A model generated the notes under the pieces. The model did no database searches. It was not told where the DNA came from and worked only from the letters and a program-made list of their open reading frames with translations. A DNA stretch of 64,000 nucleotides from Raffaelea ambrosiae. Taxonomy: Eukaryota; Ascomycota; Sordariomycetes; Ophiostomatales; Ophiostomataceae. Positions within the stretch are counted from its first letter, which is position 1; each line of letters starts with the position of its first letter. Of this stretch, positions 44,701 through 56,127 are shown one piece after another. The position numbers and the translations under genes were made by a program. The stretch lies in assembly GCA_002778195.1 (NCBI GenBank), contig PCDI01000007.1:2033337-2097336 (forward strand), read 5' to 3'.

Positions 44701-46737
44701 ATGACCGCATTTACGCAATGCTGCACAGAACGTCGGACCAAGCGTGGCACATACAAGCCTGGCAAAGGACATCTGCTGTGGTCAGGACGACAGCTGGTGT
44801 GCCTCATGGTGCCTCTTCTGGCCATAAGTGTCCTGTTCTTGATCTTCCAAGTGGCAGAGTTTGACGCTTTCAACAGGTACACCGGTGGCGGAGGGAGTAG
44901 GCCGTGGGCGTCTGCGGGCAGTGTCCCGTCGAAGGCAAACTCATCATCGGCCGAGCCAGAGGATGCAATGCCACATGACGTCCCAGAGGGCAGCCAGCAT
45001 GAAAGCGGCTGTATGCCGTATGACACCCGGCTCTGGAAGAGACCGGGGCCACTGTCCAAGGGGAAGTTCCAGTTTCCATACATGCGGCCACCGCCAACGT
45101 GCCGCACGTTCAACCTGTCTTCCCTCGAGACTGCTATCGAGGAAATGCGGGTGACGATTCGTGATCCGGACCTATTTCGACTATTTGAAAATACCTATCC
45201 CAACACGCTGGACACGATGGTCAAGTGGTACGGGTATGCCAACCGGACGGACCCGGTATCTGGAGAGGAAGAAGTCACCGATGAGGAGCTCACGTACATC
45301 ATCACGGGCGATATCGACGCAATGTGGTTGCGAGACTCGGCTGCGCAGATGCACGTCTACCGCCGTCTGCTGTGCTGCCACAGCAGTGACCAGGAAAGCC
45401 ACCGGATGCTGGCTCGCTTGTGGCGCGGACTGATCAACCTGCAGGCCCGGTACGTGCTCACGTCGCCGTACTGCCACAGCTTCCAGCCGCCGCGCGAGTC
45501 AGGTCTCCCGCCGACTAACAACACGGCCTACAGCAAGAACCACCCGTACCCGGCGTATGACCGGCGGCTGGTGTTCGACTGCAAGTGGGAACTGGACTCG
45601 CTGGCAGCGTTCCTGCAGCTGTCGGCGGTCTACTATGAGAGGACGGGCGATGGGGCCTTCTTCGGCAAGTTCCAATGGGTGGAAGCCGTGGAGGCGGCGG
45701 TGGAGGCGGCGGCCGCCATGCGTGCGGGCACATACGACGTCGACGGCCGCGTTCTAGAGTCGGCGTGGACATTTACGGGGTGGACGGACCGCGGCACGAA
45801 GACGCTCAGCAACAACGGACTCGGCAACCCCAGCCGGGCCAACGGCATGGTGAGGTCGGGGTTCCGGCCCTCGGACGACGCCTGCATCTTCCAGTTCCTT
45901 GTACCGTCCAACATGATGTGGGCAGCGTCGCTGGAGCGGGCGGCGGCCGTGATGGCTCAAGTGGCTGACGGGAGTCCCAGAAAGAGAAGCAAGGCAGCCA
46001 ACCTGACGAGCGTGATGCGCGAGTTTGCACGTGGCGTGCGGGCAGGCATCGACCAGGACGCGGTCGTGCACCACCGGACGTTTGGGGACATCTTTGCCTA
46101 CGAAGTGGACGGCTACGGGGGTGTCAACCTGATGGACGATGCCAACATTCCTTCGCTGCTGTCGATTCCTCTGCTGGGATACCTGGACGATAGTGACACG
46201 CGTGTTCCAACAAGCAGCACGGCGAGGCGGCTCAACAGGACGGCCAAGCCGCCGTTGACGCCGCCGTCGAAGCAGCCGTTTTCGACGTTGCGGGACAACG
46301 CCCAGATCTACGCAAACACGCGTCGTTTCGCTCTTAGCGCGGCCAACCCGTACTTTGCCTGGGGCGAGCCGGGCGTACTGGCAGCCGTGGGAGGCCCGCA
46401 TACGGGGCCGGGCACGGCGTGGCCGATGGCAGCTATTGTGGCGGCGCTGACGGCCTCCTACGGGGGCCCTGCTGCTACGGGTGCAGCTGCAGCCTGGCCC
46501 GAGGCTGCAAATGAGGTCGCGTCAGAGACGGTGGTTTTGCTGCGCATGCTGCTCAACTCGACGGCAGGGGCGGGCGTGATGCACGAGAGCGTGGATGTGC
46601 GGGCACCTCGGCTCTGGACGCGGCCGTGGTTTGGCTGGGCCAACGGGCTGTTTGGCGAGCTGGTGCTGGCGATTGCCGAGAACGACGCTGCACTGCCGGA
46701 AGAGAGGCGCACATTGCAGCGCAGCTGGCAGGAGTGA
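44701..46737 (+). CDS. GH125 exo-alpha-1,6-mannosidase, membrane-anchored
   Basis: An intronless gene of 678 residues. One membrane span, QLVCLMVPLLAISVLFLIFQ (about 31-50), follows a basic tail, giving a type II protein with a lumenal or outside catalytic domain. GH125 signatures are in order: DLFRLFENTYPNTLDTMVKW, TGDIDAMWLRDSAAQ (about 203-216, containing the likely acid Asp), a long helical barrel with FDCKWELDSLAAFLQL, SGFRPSDDACIFQFLVPSNM, YEVDGYGG, NLMDDANIPSLLSIPLLGY, and near the end HESVDV (about 627) and TRPWFGWANGLFGELV (about 640-655). Characterised GH125 enzymes are metal-independent and remove alpha-1,6-linked mannose. MNN10, which acts on alpha-1,6-mannan synthesis, is 5 kb away. 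An Ala-rich stretch (ATGAAAAWPEAA) lies near residue 602. Confidence 0.9.
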   Translation: MTAFTQCCTERRTKRGTYKPGKGHLLWSGRQLVCLMVPLLAISVLFLIFQVAEFDAFNRYTGGGGSRPWASAGSVPSKANSSSAEPEDAMPHDVPEGSQHESGCMPYDTRLWKRPGPLSKGKFQFPYMRPPPTCRTFNLSSLETAIEEMRVTIRDPDLFRLFENTYPNTLDTMVKWYGYANRTDPVSGEEEVTDEELTYIITGDIDAMWLRDSAAQMHVYRRLLCCHSSDQESHRMLARLWRGLINLQARYVLTSPYCHSFQPPRESGLPPTNNTAYSKNHPYPAYDRRLVFDCKWELDSLAAFLQLSAVYYERTGDGAFFGKFQWVEAVEAAVEAAAAMRAGTYDVDGRVLESAWTFTGWTDRGTKTLSNNGLGNPSRANGMVRSGFRPSDDACIFQFLVPSNMMWAASLERAAAVMAQVADGSPRKRSKAANLTSVMREFARGVRAGIDQDAVVHHRTFGDIFAYEVDGYGGVNLMDDANIPSLLSIPLLGYLDDSDTRVPTSSTARRLNRTAKPPLTPPSKQPFSTLRDNAQIYANTRRFALSAANPYFAWGEPGVLAAVGGPHTGPGTAWPMAAIVAALTASYGGPAATGAAAAWPEAANEVASETVVLLRMLLNSTAGAGVMHESVDVRAPRLWTRPWFGWANGLFGELVLAIAENDAALPEERRTLQRSWQE

Positions 46738-49386
46738 GATAGTTGGGTGGAGGTGGTGGGGGGTGCGCAGGAGGAGGAAGGCGGCTTCTCACAGAGGCCT
46801 ACGATGTCAATCAAGGTCGGGCAGACATCACAGGTTGTTTGACCTTGCACTGGCAGCCGCCAGGCCGGCTGGGATAGGCCGTAGCCGTTACACAGGGAGC
46901 CAGGCTTGTTCCTGTTCTGCCCCTGTTCTGTTCCTGTTCTGTTCCTGTTGTGTTTCTGTCGACCGTCGGTCGAGGACGGCATCTGGTGTCTGTGTGCGTG
47001 TGGCTGGCTAGTTAAAAACGCACCAAAGTATGCCCTGGGCTAGTTCCAGCGCCACGCTGTTTTGCCTGCCAGGCTCTCCGTTCCAGACGCAGGCATACTA
47101 CGTGGATCGGCGTGAACACAGCCAGATGGTCTCCCTTGTCGTGGAGGGCAAATTGTACCTTGACCCCTCGTAATAGTTGCTACTTGGTCGTTCACAGGTT
47201 GACGTGCTTGCTTTTGTGTGCGTGTTTTGTCAGTACTATGGTTCTTAACTACGCGCCAGGAGGGAAAAGCAGCTGCCAGGGGTCGTTGGGCGGCGATTGG
47301 CTGGCAGAAGCCCTGAGCGTGTTTCGTTTCACTACGGTGGACCCCGTTTTGTTTCCCAATGTCGACCCCTGGTCACGGTGTTTGTCGTAGAGTGTTTCTC
47401 GCAGAGAGTTTCTCGCAGTGTCTCGCAGAGAGTTTCTCAACGTGTTCCTGGCCCAGGACCGGACCATTGCCACTTGCTGCCTACTTCGCTGGAATCCCAG
47501 TCGCCTGCCGGAATGCGCGCCACTAAATGGTTGGAGTCCCCCATCAGCCTCTCCAGTCCCTGCCAGGAACGCAGACTGATTTGTGGCCAGCTATGGACGT
47601 TTCTTGTCCGAAGCTCTCGTGGCGACGACTGGCATGCCGCGCACGTTGACTGGCCACTCGGACCCGTTATTTGTTTGGAGTTTGTCGTCCTGGGACGAAC
47701 AGACAGCCAGTCTCGACCGTGATTTCTCCCAAGTCGCCTGTGTGCCCTGACTCGTTTATGGCTAGCCTTTTCAGTGCAGGCCATTGTTGTTCCTCTTGTT
47801 CCCCTTGTGTCCATTGTGTCCTTTCGGCCCTTTCGGGCCCTTTCAGGCATCTTCGGCCTCATTGTTTCGCTGCTTTTTTTTTATTAAACTTTCTTTGTCT
47901 CCTTGTCTACTTGTGTCTGGTCTCGTTTCTTCCCTCTTTCTTTCAGCCCCCCCCGGGGTCGACAACCCCTGCCGCCCTCCCTCCCCTTCTCTTTTCCCTC
48001 AGCGTTCCAGCGAACGCTGTCGCACATCCCCAGACACGCTGTCCAACCGTCGCCTGCGGAGAAATGCTGCTCTGTTCCTGGCGGTTGCCACCTTCGAGAC
48101 CCGTTGCCCCCAGGCTCAGGCCCTCTCGTCTCCTCTTGTCTCAGAGGGACCCCCCTCACCAGGAACGCCTTGGCATCCATTCGCTCTGGCCGCCCTCCGC
48201 TAGTTGCGGCTCGCTGCCTGGTGAGACTCGCATCCGTGTGCCCCTCGCCGAGGCGAGCCTCCAGCATCCCAAGCATTCCAGTGCCCGGCTGGCGAGACCC
48301 CCGACAAGCTGATTGGCTGTCCAGGCCTCTGCACCGATGTGCAGCGTCTCACGATGTGTGTGTCTGGGCCCTGGAGCCTAGAGCAGAGCAGCATGGGCTC
48401 CTTCTATGATTTCTGCGAGTCTGGGCTGCTGCGAGCCTCTGCTGCTATGCGCCTGTCTCGGACCGGCTGGCCAGTACTTCTTGTCCGGCACGATGCTTTA
48501 AACGCCATTCCTCCCACCTCGTTGTCCTAGTTTCCATCTCCATCTCCGTTTCCGTTTCCGTCTACGTCAACCGGCCCCAAGTGTGCGTGCGTGTGTTCGG
48601 TCTCTGCTTTGCGAGGCGTCTTCGTTCCTTCTGTGGTCTTGGTGGCTGGAGTCTCCACCAAATCTCGCCTGCTCCCATTCTTCCTCTATTCACACTCGGC
48701 CTCAATAGCCCGCCCAACACTCGAAAGAACTTGTTCACCGTCAGGAACGGGGCAGTTTTCCTCGCCTCTTGGGATTTTTTTACTTTTACTTTTCTTCTTT
48801 TCTCTCTTTCTCTCTTTCTTCCTTTTTCTTCCACATTCCTTTACCAATCCTTTATCTCTCTGCCTCTCTCTTGTCTCCTCTCCCTCTATCCCACTCACTC
48901 TGTCTCTCTTTCTGTCCCCGTCTCATCCACCTCGGGCTGAACCTTTTCTCTGTTCACCATCTATAAAGAGATTGCGTCTTGTCCTTTCCCGCCTGTCTGT
49001 CTTTCTGTCTGTCCATCCGGAACAAAGTCTTTCAAGGCCAGCCTGTTCACAAACAAAGTCTCTTTGTTCGCACCTAATTGCATCGCCATTTAACTTGACT
49101 ACTTACTCTTTTACCTGGTCACTTGTCCTACCTTCACGTCTCTTCCTTTTTCATCATATCCTTCTCAAGTCCTTTCTCTCTTTTATTGAAGACTCTGCCC
49201 CCCTCCTCCCTCGTCCAGACCTCTCACTACTATCCTTGGCACTCTTCTGCAACAGCATCTGCTGGGTTCGGTCATTTACACTGGGGGAATAAAAAAAAAG
49301 ATCCTCACGACAAGCAAGCAGCTTGGCAACAACCATCCAAACAGCCAAACAAATAAGTAAGACACAGGCTTACCATCGCGACAAAC
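46738..49386. other. Intergenic region, GH125 to GH16
   Basis: About 2.6 kb with no supported gene. Short direct repeats are present: CCTGTTCTGTT-type units (46909-46955) and GAGAGTTTCTCGCAG-type units (47393-47440). From about 47700 to 49250 it is very C+T-rich, probably the leader and promoter of the GH16 gene. None of the three dispersed 8-bp words was seen here. Confidence 0.5.
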
Positions 49387-50403
49387 ATGCGGTCCAACAG
49401 ATTCACCCTCCTCTCCTCACTGCTGGCAACGGCCAATGCAGCTTCCTACTCTCTCCTCGACAACTACAACAACACCAACTTCTTCTCCGGCTTCGACTTC
49501 TTCAGTGACGCCGATCCCACCAACGGCTTTGTCAGCTACAAAAACGCCCAGACATCCAATAGCAACGGCCTCGCGGGCTACGTCAACGGCATGATCTACC
49601 TTGGCGTCGATCACACGACCTCTGATGCCTCTAGCGGCCGCGCTTCCACCCGCGTCACCAGCAGCAAATCCTACACCAAGGGCCTGTTCATCGCCGACGT
49701 TGTCCACATCCCCGTTGGCTGCGGTGTCTGGCCCGCCCTTTGGACCCTCGGCCCCAACTGGCCCTCCGGAGGCGAGATCGACATCATCGAGAATGTCAAC
49801 AGCGCCACCACCGATGCCATCACTCTGCACACCTCCAGCGGTTGCGTTATGAGCAAAACCGGCTCTCTGAGCTCCACCGTCTTCGAGGCCGGCGCCTCCT
49901 CTGTGGACTGCGGTAGCGGCGACGGGGCGGATGGCTGCTCGTTGCGGCCCACCTCTACCGAGGCCTATGGTGCCGGCTTCAACTCGAACGGTGGCGGCGT
50001 CTATGCCATGGAGTGGACGTCCGATGCCATCTCAGTCTGGTTCTTTGCCCGCGGCAGCAGCCTGGCCAGCAGCGTGACCAGCACCGCCTCGCCCGACACC
50101 TCCACATTTGGCACGCCCACCGCTAAGTTCTCTGGCTGCGACATTGACGCCCACTTCCAGGACCATCAGGTCATTGTGAACACTGCCCTGTGCGGCGACT
50201 GGGCGGGCAAGACCTGGGGCAACGATTCTACCTGCTCGCAGCTGGCGTCCACCTGCGACGCCTACGTTCAGTCTAACGCCGGCGACTTCACCGATGCCTA
50301 CTGGCTGATCAACAGCATCAAGGTATTCCAGACCGCCAGCAGCAGCAGTAACAACAGCAAGAGAACCGAGGCGGCAGTCGTGCCCAAGCCATTCATCGCA
50401 TAA
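49387..50403 (+). CDS. Secreted GH16 endo-beta-1,3(4)-glucanase
   Basis: An intronless gene of 338 residues. The signal peptide is MRSNRFTLLSSLLATANA (1-18), with cleavage likely just before or after Ala19. The GH16 jelly-roll domain follows: NYNNTNFFSGFDFFSDADPT, GVWPALWTLGPNWPSGGEID, and the active-site motif GEIDIIE with E130 as likely nucleophile, D132 and E135 as likely acid/base. Tryptophans in WTLGPNWP line the substrate cleft in relatives. Several cysteines (CVMSKTG, DCGSGDGADGC, CGDWAG, CSQLASTC) suggest disulfides. The tail is Ser/Asn-rich (QTASSSSNNSKRTEAA) and lacks an obvious GPI signal. The enzyme likely cuts mixed-linkage or beta-1,3-glucans of its own wall or of plants. Confidence 0.92.
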   Translation: MRSNRFTLLSSLLATANAASYSLLDNYNNTNFFSGFDFFSDADPTNGFVSYKNAQTSNSNGLAGYVNGMIYLGVDHTTSDASSGRASTRVTSSKSYTKGLFIADVVHIPVGCGVWPALWTLGPNWPSGGEIDIIENVNSATTDAITLHTSSGCVMSKTGSLSSTVFEAGASSVDCGSGDGADGCSLRPTSTEAYGAGFNSNGGGVYAMEWTSDAISVWFFARGSSLASSVTSTASPDTSTFGTPTAKFSGCDIDAHFQDHQVIVNTALCGDWAGKTWGNDSTCSQLASTCDAYVQSNAGDFTDAYWLINSIKVFQTASSSSNNSKRTEAAVVPKPFIA

Positions 50404-51934
50404 AACAAAACAAAACAAAACATGGAACTCACTTCAAGTGCTGGTCACCTTCGCTTCTTGGTCTTTTTTTTTTCTTTTCTTTATAACGAACGCACTGTTT
50501 ACATTGCCGCCTTACCGCGCACGCAAACACCCCATCCCACCACTGCCTACCCCTTACTTCGTGAAGCCTCCTGTCCTATCCACACCATTTCCCGAAATAC
50601 CCATTGTTTCCTGTCTTGCTTTGTTCCCTTGTTCCCTCTATTCTTCAAGTTTCACCTGTTTCCTTCATCTAGAGGCAAAGATATGATTCTAGACGGTTGT
50701 CGTGGCGTTACGAAGCAGGGCAGGCACTGCTTTTAGAATTCCGTATATAGCTGCCATTTCACTTCTTATTCGGCTTTTATTTTATTTTTATATTCTCGCG
50801 TACAAAATAATCGAACGCCTGCCTAGTCAACCTTGTTTCAACTAGATCAGTTGCATCCCCCCCCTTTCCATGATATTGATTGTGTGTGGTACAACATACT
50901 ACCCGAAAATGACGTTTTTATCAGGAGCATGAATTATCTGTGCAAATTAGTGTCATCCATTCGTTTCACTTTTGGGTGCCACAAGGCGAGACCCAAGCGA
51001 GATGTCTCTTTCCTACCCTGATCGTGTCTATTGTACTTATATTGTTCCTGCCGATACTCCTTTCTGTAGGGTGCGTGCACTTAATGGAATCTACTCCGTG
51101 CATGTGCAAGGGACTGAACTCTCAAGACAACGAGAATATGAACTTAAAAGATAGAACAATTGTATGGGGCGAAGAAAGACGGAAAAAGAAGGCTAAAAAA
51201 GAAAAGGCAACAGTAGCGCCAGAAAGTGGTCGACAAGGTAAATTGTGTGAAAGAACTAGACTCATCTTCACATCATCTACCACGCCATTCCATTTTCGCT
51301 TCCCATCTCCTTCATGGGGACCCATTACACAGTAGACCCTATGGGGTATATTTTGTGAAGAGGAAGAAAGTAAAGAGAAAAAAAAAGAGCACAAAGATAT
51401 ATGATGTGGAAGGAAATGTAGATAAAGGGACCAGATACCCCTCCCGTATGAAATCAACAGGAAGCGTGATAAAAAAAAACCGTTGTATCTTGCAAGTTCA
51501 CCGTGCCACCCCTAGTCTATACCGGATGCCTTCTTGCCTGATGAGAAGGTGCGCAAGTTGAAGAGAAATAAATAAAGAATGGAACCAAAATCAACCGTAC
51601 GAGCCTCGTATGGGCAAGAAAAGTGACCAACAAAAGGAGGGTGAGAATGCCGTATATGAAACACAATCCATGAAAGGGGGGGGGAAATAAGAGAGCAAGA
51701 CAATGCATCCTGTGATCTTGCTCGCAAGTGCCACAGCTTGGGAATGCCATGTTGCCTAGTCGATGCCAGCAGGATGGTGGCAAGACGAGAAACGAAAACG
51801 TGTGTAAGTTATGTAGTAGAATGGTGGTCGTATCGTCAAGGTCGTATTGAGTGCGCATGCCGATCAGCTAGAGAGTTCCAACTCGAACTCAGTCATTATG
51901 ATCATCTTCCCCAGTAAGGTGATAAGATTCCTTT
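50404..51934. other. Convergent intergenic region, GH16 / MNN10
   Basis: About 1.5 kb between two stops. AAAACAAAAC repeats follow the GH16 stop (50404-50420). No gene supported. Confidence 0.55.
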
Positions 51935-53466
51935 TTAGAACTTGACCTTCTGGCCTGTGAGCTTGAACCAAATCACGGCCAGCAAGTCTTCCTTGAATCG
52001 CTCCCACCAGGACCGGTTCAGATAATAGCTCAGCTCGCGGAAGTTGTACATCTCACCCCAGCAGTCACGTCCCCATTCGCACCCGGCCATGTTGACCAAG
52101 AAGTCGCGGTCACGTTCGTCGTAGTGGAAGCGTGAGTTGTTTCCGTTCTCCGAACAGGCTCCCTGGGGGAAGCTGTTGATCATCCGCTGTGGCAGAAATG
52201 CAGTGTGCTGACGGATCCATGGCTGTGCGATGTACAGCTGCTCCAAAGCATCCTGTTCTTTATGTTCCCACTCCATGTGTTTCTGTTCATAGGCAACGGG
52301 ATCCCACCAAACATCAAGTAGCCGGTCAGTCCACTCGCTCTTCCGGACGAAAAATGAACCCAGGTTGAAACCAGAACAATCCTGCGAGAGGATGAGGTTC
52401 ACCGAATTCGGATCACCGTCACCGATAGGGCTGCGCGAGATCTCGTCGAGATAGGGGTCAGTTGGGGGATGGCTGATATTAAGAGGATTGTACTCGTTGA
52501 TGTCGCGATAGATAAAGTCCTGGAGGTTGTTGAAAATGTGGTCCTGCAGCGAGTATGAAGGCTCCATGACGTAGGTGTTTAGGTCAAGCCACCAGAACCT
52601 AGGCGCACAACACTATTAGCTATACGAGCATGCATGCATCAAATTGACGCCGAGGAGTATCCTACCATTCAGCCTTTGGATATTTTCTTAGGCTCTGTCT
52701 GATGAAGTCGACCTTCTCCCAGCTCTCCCGCCACTCGTGGGCGTAGCGCTTCTTTGTGCTCATGTCAACAATCTCGAGATCGTAACCCCAGCGCGCAGCA
52801 TATCGCTTCTTGTTCCGGGTGCTGTCTCGCTCGATGGCCCACTCGCGGGCCCCCTTCCATTCCATCACACCACCACCGACATTAGCCGCCAAGATGATGA
52901 CGAACTTTTCTCCGCCGCCTAACCAAGACGTTCTACGCCAGTGATAAACGAGGGCTGCAGAGTAAAGAGCATAATTAGCAACACGTCCACAACCACTCAT
53001 GACTCAATGTCGAAGAGGGGAACTCACGCGAGTGGTAGAATATGTAAGTGAAGAGCAGCAAGACGAAGGCTAGCACAAGACGTATTTTCATCTTTCTTCC
53101 CATGCGAGCAATAATGAGGCGTAACCGGCCAAACAGAGTAGAGCTGCTTGCATCCCACTTGCCACGGCCATGCTTCTCTTTGTCGGTGTATGAAGGGGAA
53201 CGAGGTCCGGAGTTGAAGCGTGGGAGGCTGCTCGACAGCTGTCGCATGTGCCGAGTGAAAAAGCCTTGGTTTTGGGTGGCAAAGGATGGATATTTGCTAG
53301 CTCCGCTGTTGTGTGATCTTGTCGATTCCCAGGCCACGGAGTCCCCAGAGCCATTTAACTCGTTGTATGCCTTGGCGGGGCTGGAGCGGCCGCTGCCGTT
53401 GATATTCAGGCCAGGGCTTGCCCACCCACCGCCGGGGCTTGGAGAAGGACTCCGCGAAAGAGACAT
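51935..53466 (-). CDS. MNN10: MNN10, alpha-1,6-mannosyltransferase subunit (GT34)
   Basis: Three exons: 53466-53028, 52954-52666 and 52598-51935, giving 463 residues; introns are phase 1 (GTGAGT to TGCAG) and phase 2 (GTAGGA to CCTAG). The cytoplasmic tail starts MSLSRSPSPSPGGGW, followed by one span, IRLVLAFVLLLFTYIFYH (about 127-144). The GT34 core has KFVIILAANVGGGVMEWKGA, NKKRYAARWGYDLEIVD, ESWEKVDFIRQSLRKYPKAE, then across the splice site WFWWLDLNTYVMEPSYSLQD, NLILSQDCSGFNLGSFFVR, HKEQDALEQLY and FLVNMAGCEWGRDC. Mnn10 is part of the Golgi mannan polymerase II complex that extends the alpha-1,6 backbone of N-glycans. The family signature across both introns is continuous, so the exon model is firm. 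Confidence 0.94.
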
Positions 53467-55006
53467 GCCGATGTTTGGGGTGCCTGGTTGAGATGGGAGA
53501 CGTGGTTAGCAGACGTGTGGAAGCTGGGGCAAGAAGAGAGACGAGAACGGAGCAAAATGGACAGGATGAAGAAAGAAGAAATGTAGAATGGAGGAAGGCA
53601 GAAGAAGAGAGCAGAGGAGGATGACAAAAATGCAGTCGACAGAGCTAGGTCGCCGGAATACGAGGCTCGCAAGCCTGGGGTGACGGCGCCTCTGCTAGTG
53701 CCCCTGTTGTTCCAGGGCTCTGGCTGCAAAACAAAGGGAAGATGGTGAGGAGATCAGGGATTCCGTTCCATACCAGGTATTGGTGAGAGTGGAGGGTTCA
53801 CCCCCAGATAATGGGAAGAGTTGTGGTCGTTCAATGCCAGTGCTGCCGGAGGTCCAGGATTGCTAGAAGAGCGGCGACGATGCGACTGAGCTGGTCTGTC
53901 GCTGAAAGACGAAGAAGACGCCGTGGAAAGAGTTGAAGAAGCCAGGGTCGCTTTTTGTTTCGGCAACGTTACCAGAATGGCACTTGATGAGCCACGCTGG
54001 TCACGTAAGATAGGATAGGAAGGGGAAGAAAGGAGAGAAGAGAGATAGAAGGAGGCGAGTGCAAAATTAGAATTGGCCAGAGAGTAGGTTAAAAAAACGA
54101 GTGAGGCAATGCTGGCCTGCAAGCCAGGATGACAAGAGCAGACGAACGCACGCTAAAAGGCGCGACGAAATGTTGGCCCCAGTTTTCTGGCGAGATTTTG
54201 TAGAGTACCAGTATTATGTTATCTGTCTTGCAGCTTTTGGCGGTCCCTAACTTTTTTTCGACTCGTATCGCACTGCCTGCTACAAAGTAGCTAGCGTCTT
54301 GTCTCTTTGGTGTTCTGTTCTCAGCTTATGATGTATTCGACCCGTAGTTGGATACTGAAATAGAGAGAAGGGTGCGGTGGCGGCTGCAGCAGGGAGAGTG
54401 ACTAAGCAGGCGATAACTGGATTCTGTGGTTTGGGAGGTCTCCTTTTTTTCTGTTGCTTTGTTTTGGCTACTTTCGTTGCTGGTCTTGCTTTGGTTGAGT
54501 TGGAGACAAGCGCCTTGGGCGGCCTTGGGTCGAGAGACAAACGCGAGACACCAGCTCCCCGGTTGAGGGCACGAGAGGACCAGGTACTCGTAGAGAGGTA
54601 GGTAGCCAGAGAACACCTTTCTTCTTTAGTGCGAGACGGCAGAGAATAGTGTCCTAGCGTAGAGGTGTGTCAATTTGGGGGGCTGGCCGTTGCGAGGATG
54701 GTTAGCGGTCGGAGGCTGAAAAGCTGATGGACGCAGTAGACAGGTGGGAGAAATACGAAGCGCAGGACGGTTGCCGTGGTCGGGGGCGGCGGCTACGAGA
54801 TCTGGAGAGGAGAAACAGATGGGCAAAAAAAAAAGAACGATGCGGGAGGTTCGTATTATTATTGCTGGCCCTCAATGGGGAAAGCACGAAATTTTCAACT
54901 GGTTGGCTAACCGGGCACGAAGGAGGGAGGGTCTGCGCGTGGGTTGTTCTTGCCAGGGAGAGGACACGCCAACAGGCTGTTATCTGGTGCTACACCGTAA
55001 TATACA

Positions 55007-55072
55007 TACGAGTAGTATTAAGAGACATAGTACTCGTACACACGGTACGATACACAAGCCTTAGTACTCGTA
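55007..55072. repeat. Cluster of three TACGAGTA/TACTCGTA copies
   Basis: Copies at 55007-55014, 55031-55038 and 55065-55072 within 66 bp, with CGGTACGATACAC between them. Further copies lie at 54585, 55628 and 56040. Confidence 0.85.
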
Positions 55073-56065
55073 TCTTGCATAGACGTGAAATTTAATCCAT
55101 TTCACCCTTCCTTTGGAGCTTTCCCGTTGGCTGACCTGGCTCCGGCGAGGCCAACTAGGGCCACCACAGCAGCTCCGAGTGGCCCTCTACGGACCCCCAA
55201 CTTCCAAAAGAGTACCTTACGCTCGCGACGAGTGGACACGCTTGCCGTAGAGCACAGCCTAACCTTAAACCGCTTGGGTGCTGCCCATAAGGGACCCATG
55301 CAGGGAATTGCGATTTGCATGCCTAGGGCCCCCACCTAGCACTTCTCTGGTGTCCCGCGACGGCAGCACGACGGCCTGCTAAGTTGCTAACCCCTGAAAA
55401 AAGCATCCACCGTATCTAACACCGTACCAGCAACAGCACCCGGCCAGTGTGTTTGCAGTCCGCCCGAATCTGGATTGACGTAGGCACACCATCACAGAGG
55501 CCGATCATCGAGGAGCTGATGAGTTAATGGTCCATGCGCAGATATCCCGTCTTCTCAGTATCGGCTGGTCGCACATCGCCCATTGCAGATTCTACCGGGT
55601 ATTTAATGCGGTGATACGAGCACTGCATACGAGTACACAGTAGTATCTCATGGCACACTCTCGAGATGCCGATCTGGCGGGCTAGATAAGATGCAGGCGG
55701 TCTCTAGTACTATGTAGCTCCTCACTGTGTTCCTGCTGGCTGCCGTATACTTGTAGATCTTGTTGGCATACAGAGCGAGATGGACGCTGCCGCAGCTCGT
55801 CGACGAGAGGGAATTGGGAAATTGGAGTGGGCTTCATCCCGACAATGCCATGGCGCAGGAGCTGGGCCAGCGCCTGGCGGTGGCATTGTGCCCTACAAGC
55901 TGAAATAAACCACAGCAAATGAGAGGATTCCCACTTGTTCTGCAACAAATTGACGAAAGTGGCAGCTGCAGACCCCCTATCCAGGGTTACAATTCTTAAC
56001 TTGAATACTCCTATGCTGACATGCGATACTACAGTGTACTACTCGTAACAGTAGTTTTCCATGAG

Positions 56066-56085
56066 AAGGCGAAAACGGCGAAAAC

Positions 56086-56116
<31 letters not shown>

Positions 56117-56127
56117 AAGAAGAAGGC
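56066..56127. repeat. 9-bp tandem repeat, GGCGAAGAA / GGCGAAAAC
   Basis: About six copies in a row, purine-rich on the plus strand. It is open on the minus strand as Ser-Pro-Ser, but there is no surrounding gene. Confidence 0.85.

Noticed and set aside
47671..48312. Plus-strand frame of 213 codons before GH16
   Set aside because: Pyrimidine-rich leader sequence open in several frames, with no domain.
53754..54122. Minus-strand frame of 122 codons upstream of MNN10
   Set aside because: Could be taken as an extra 5' exon, but the MNN10 start MSLSRSPSPSPGGGW already matches the family N-terminus.
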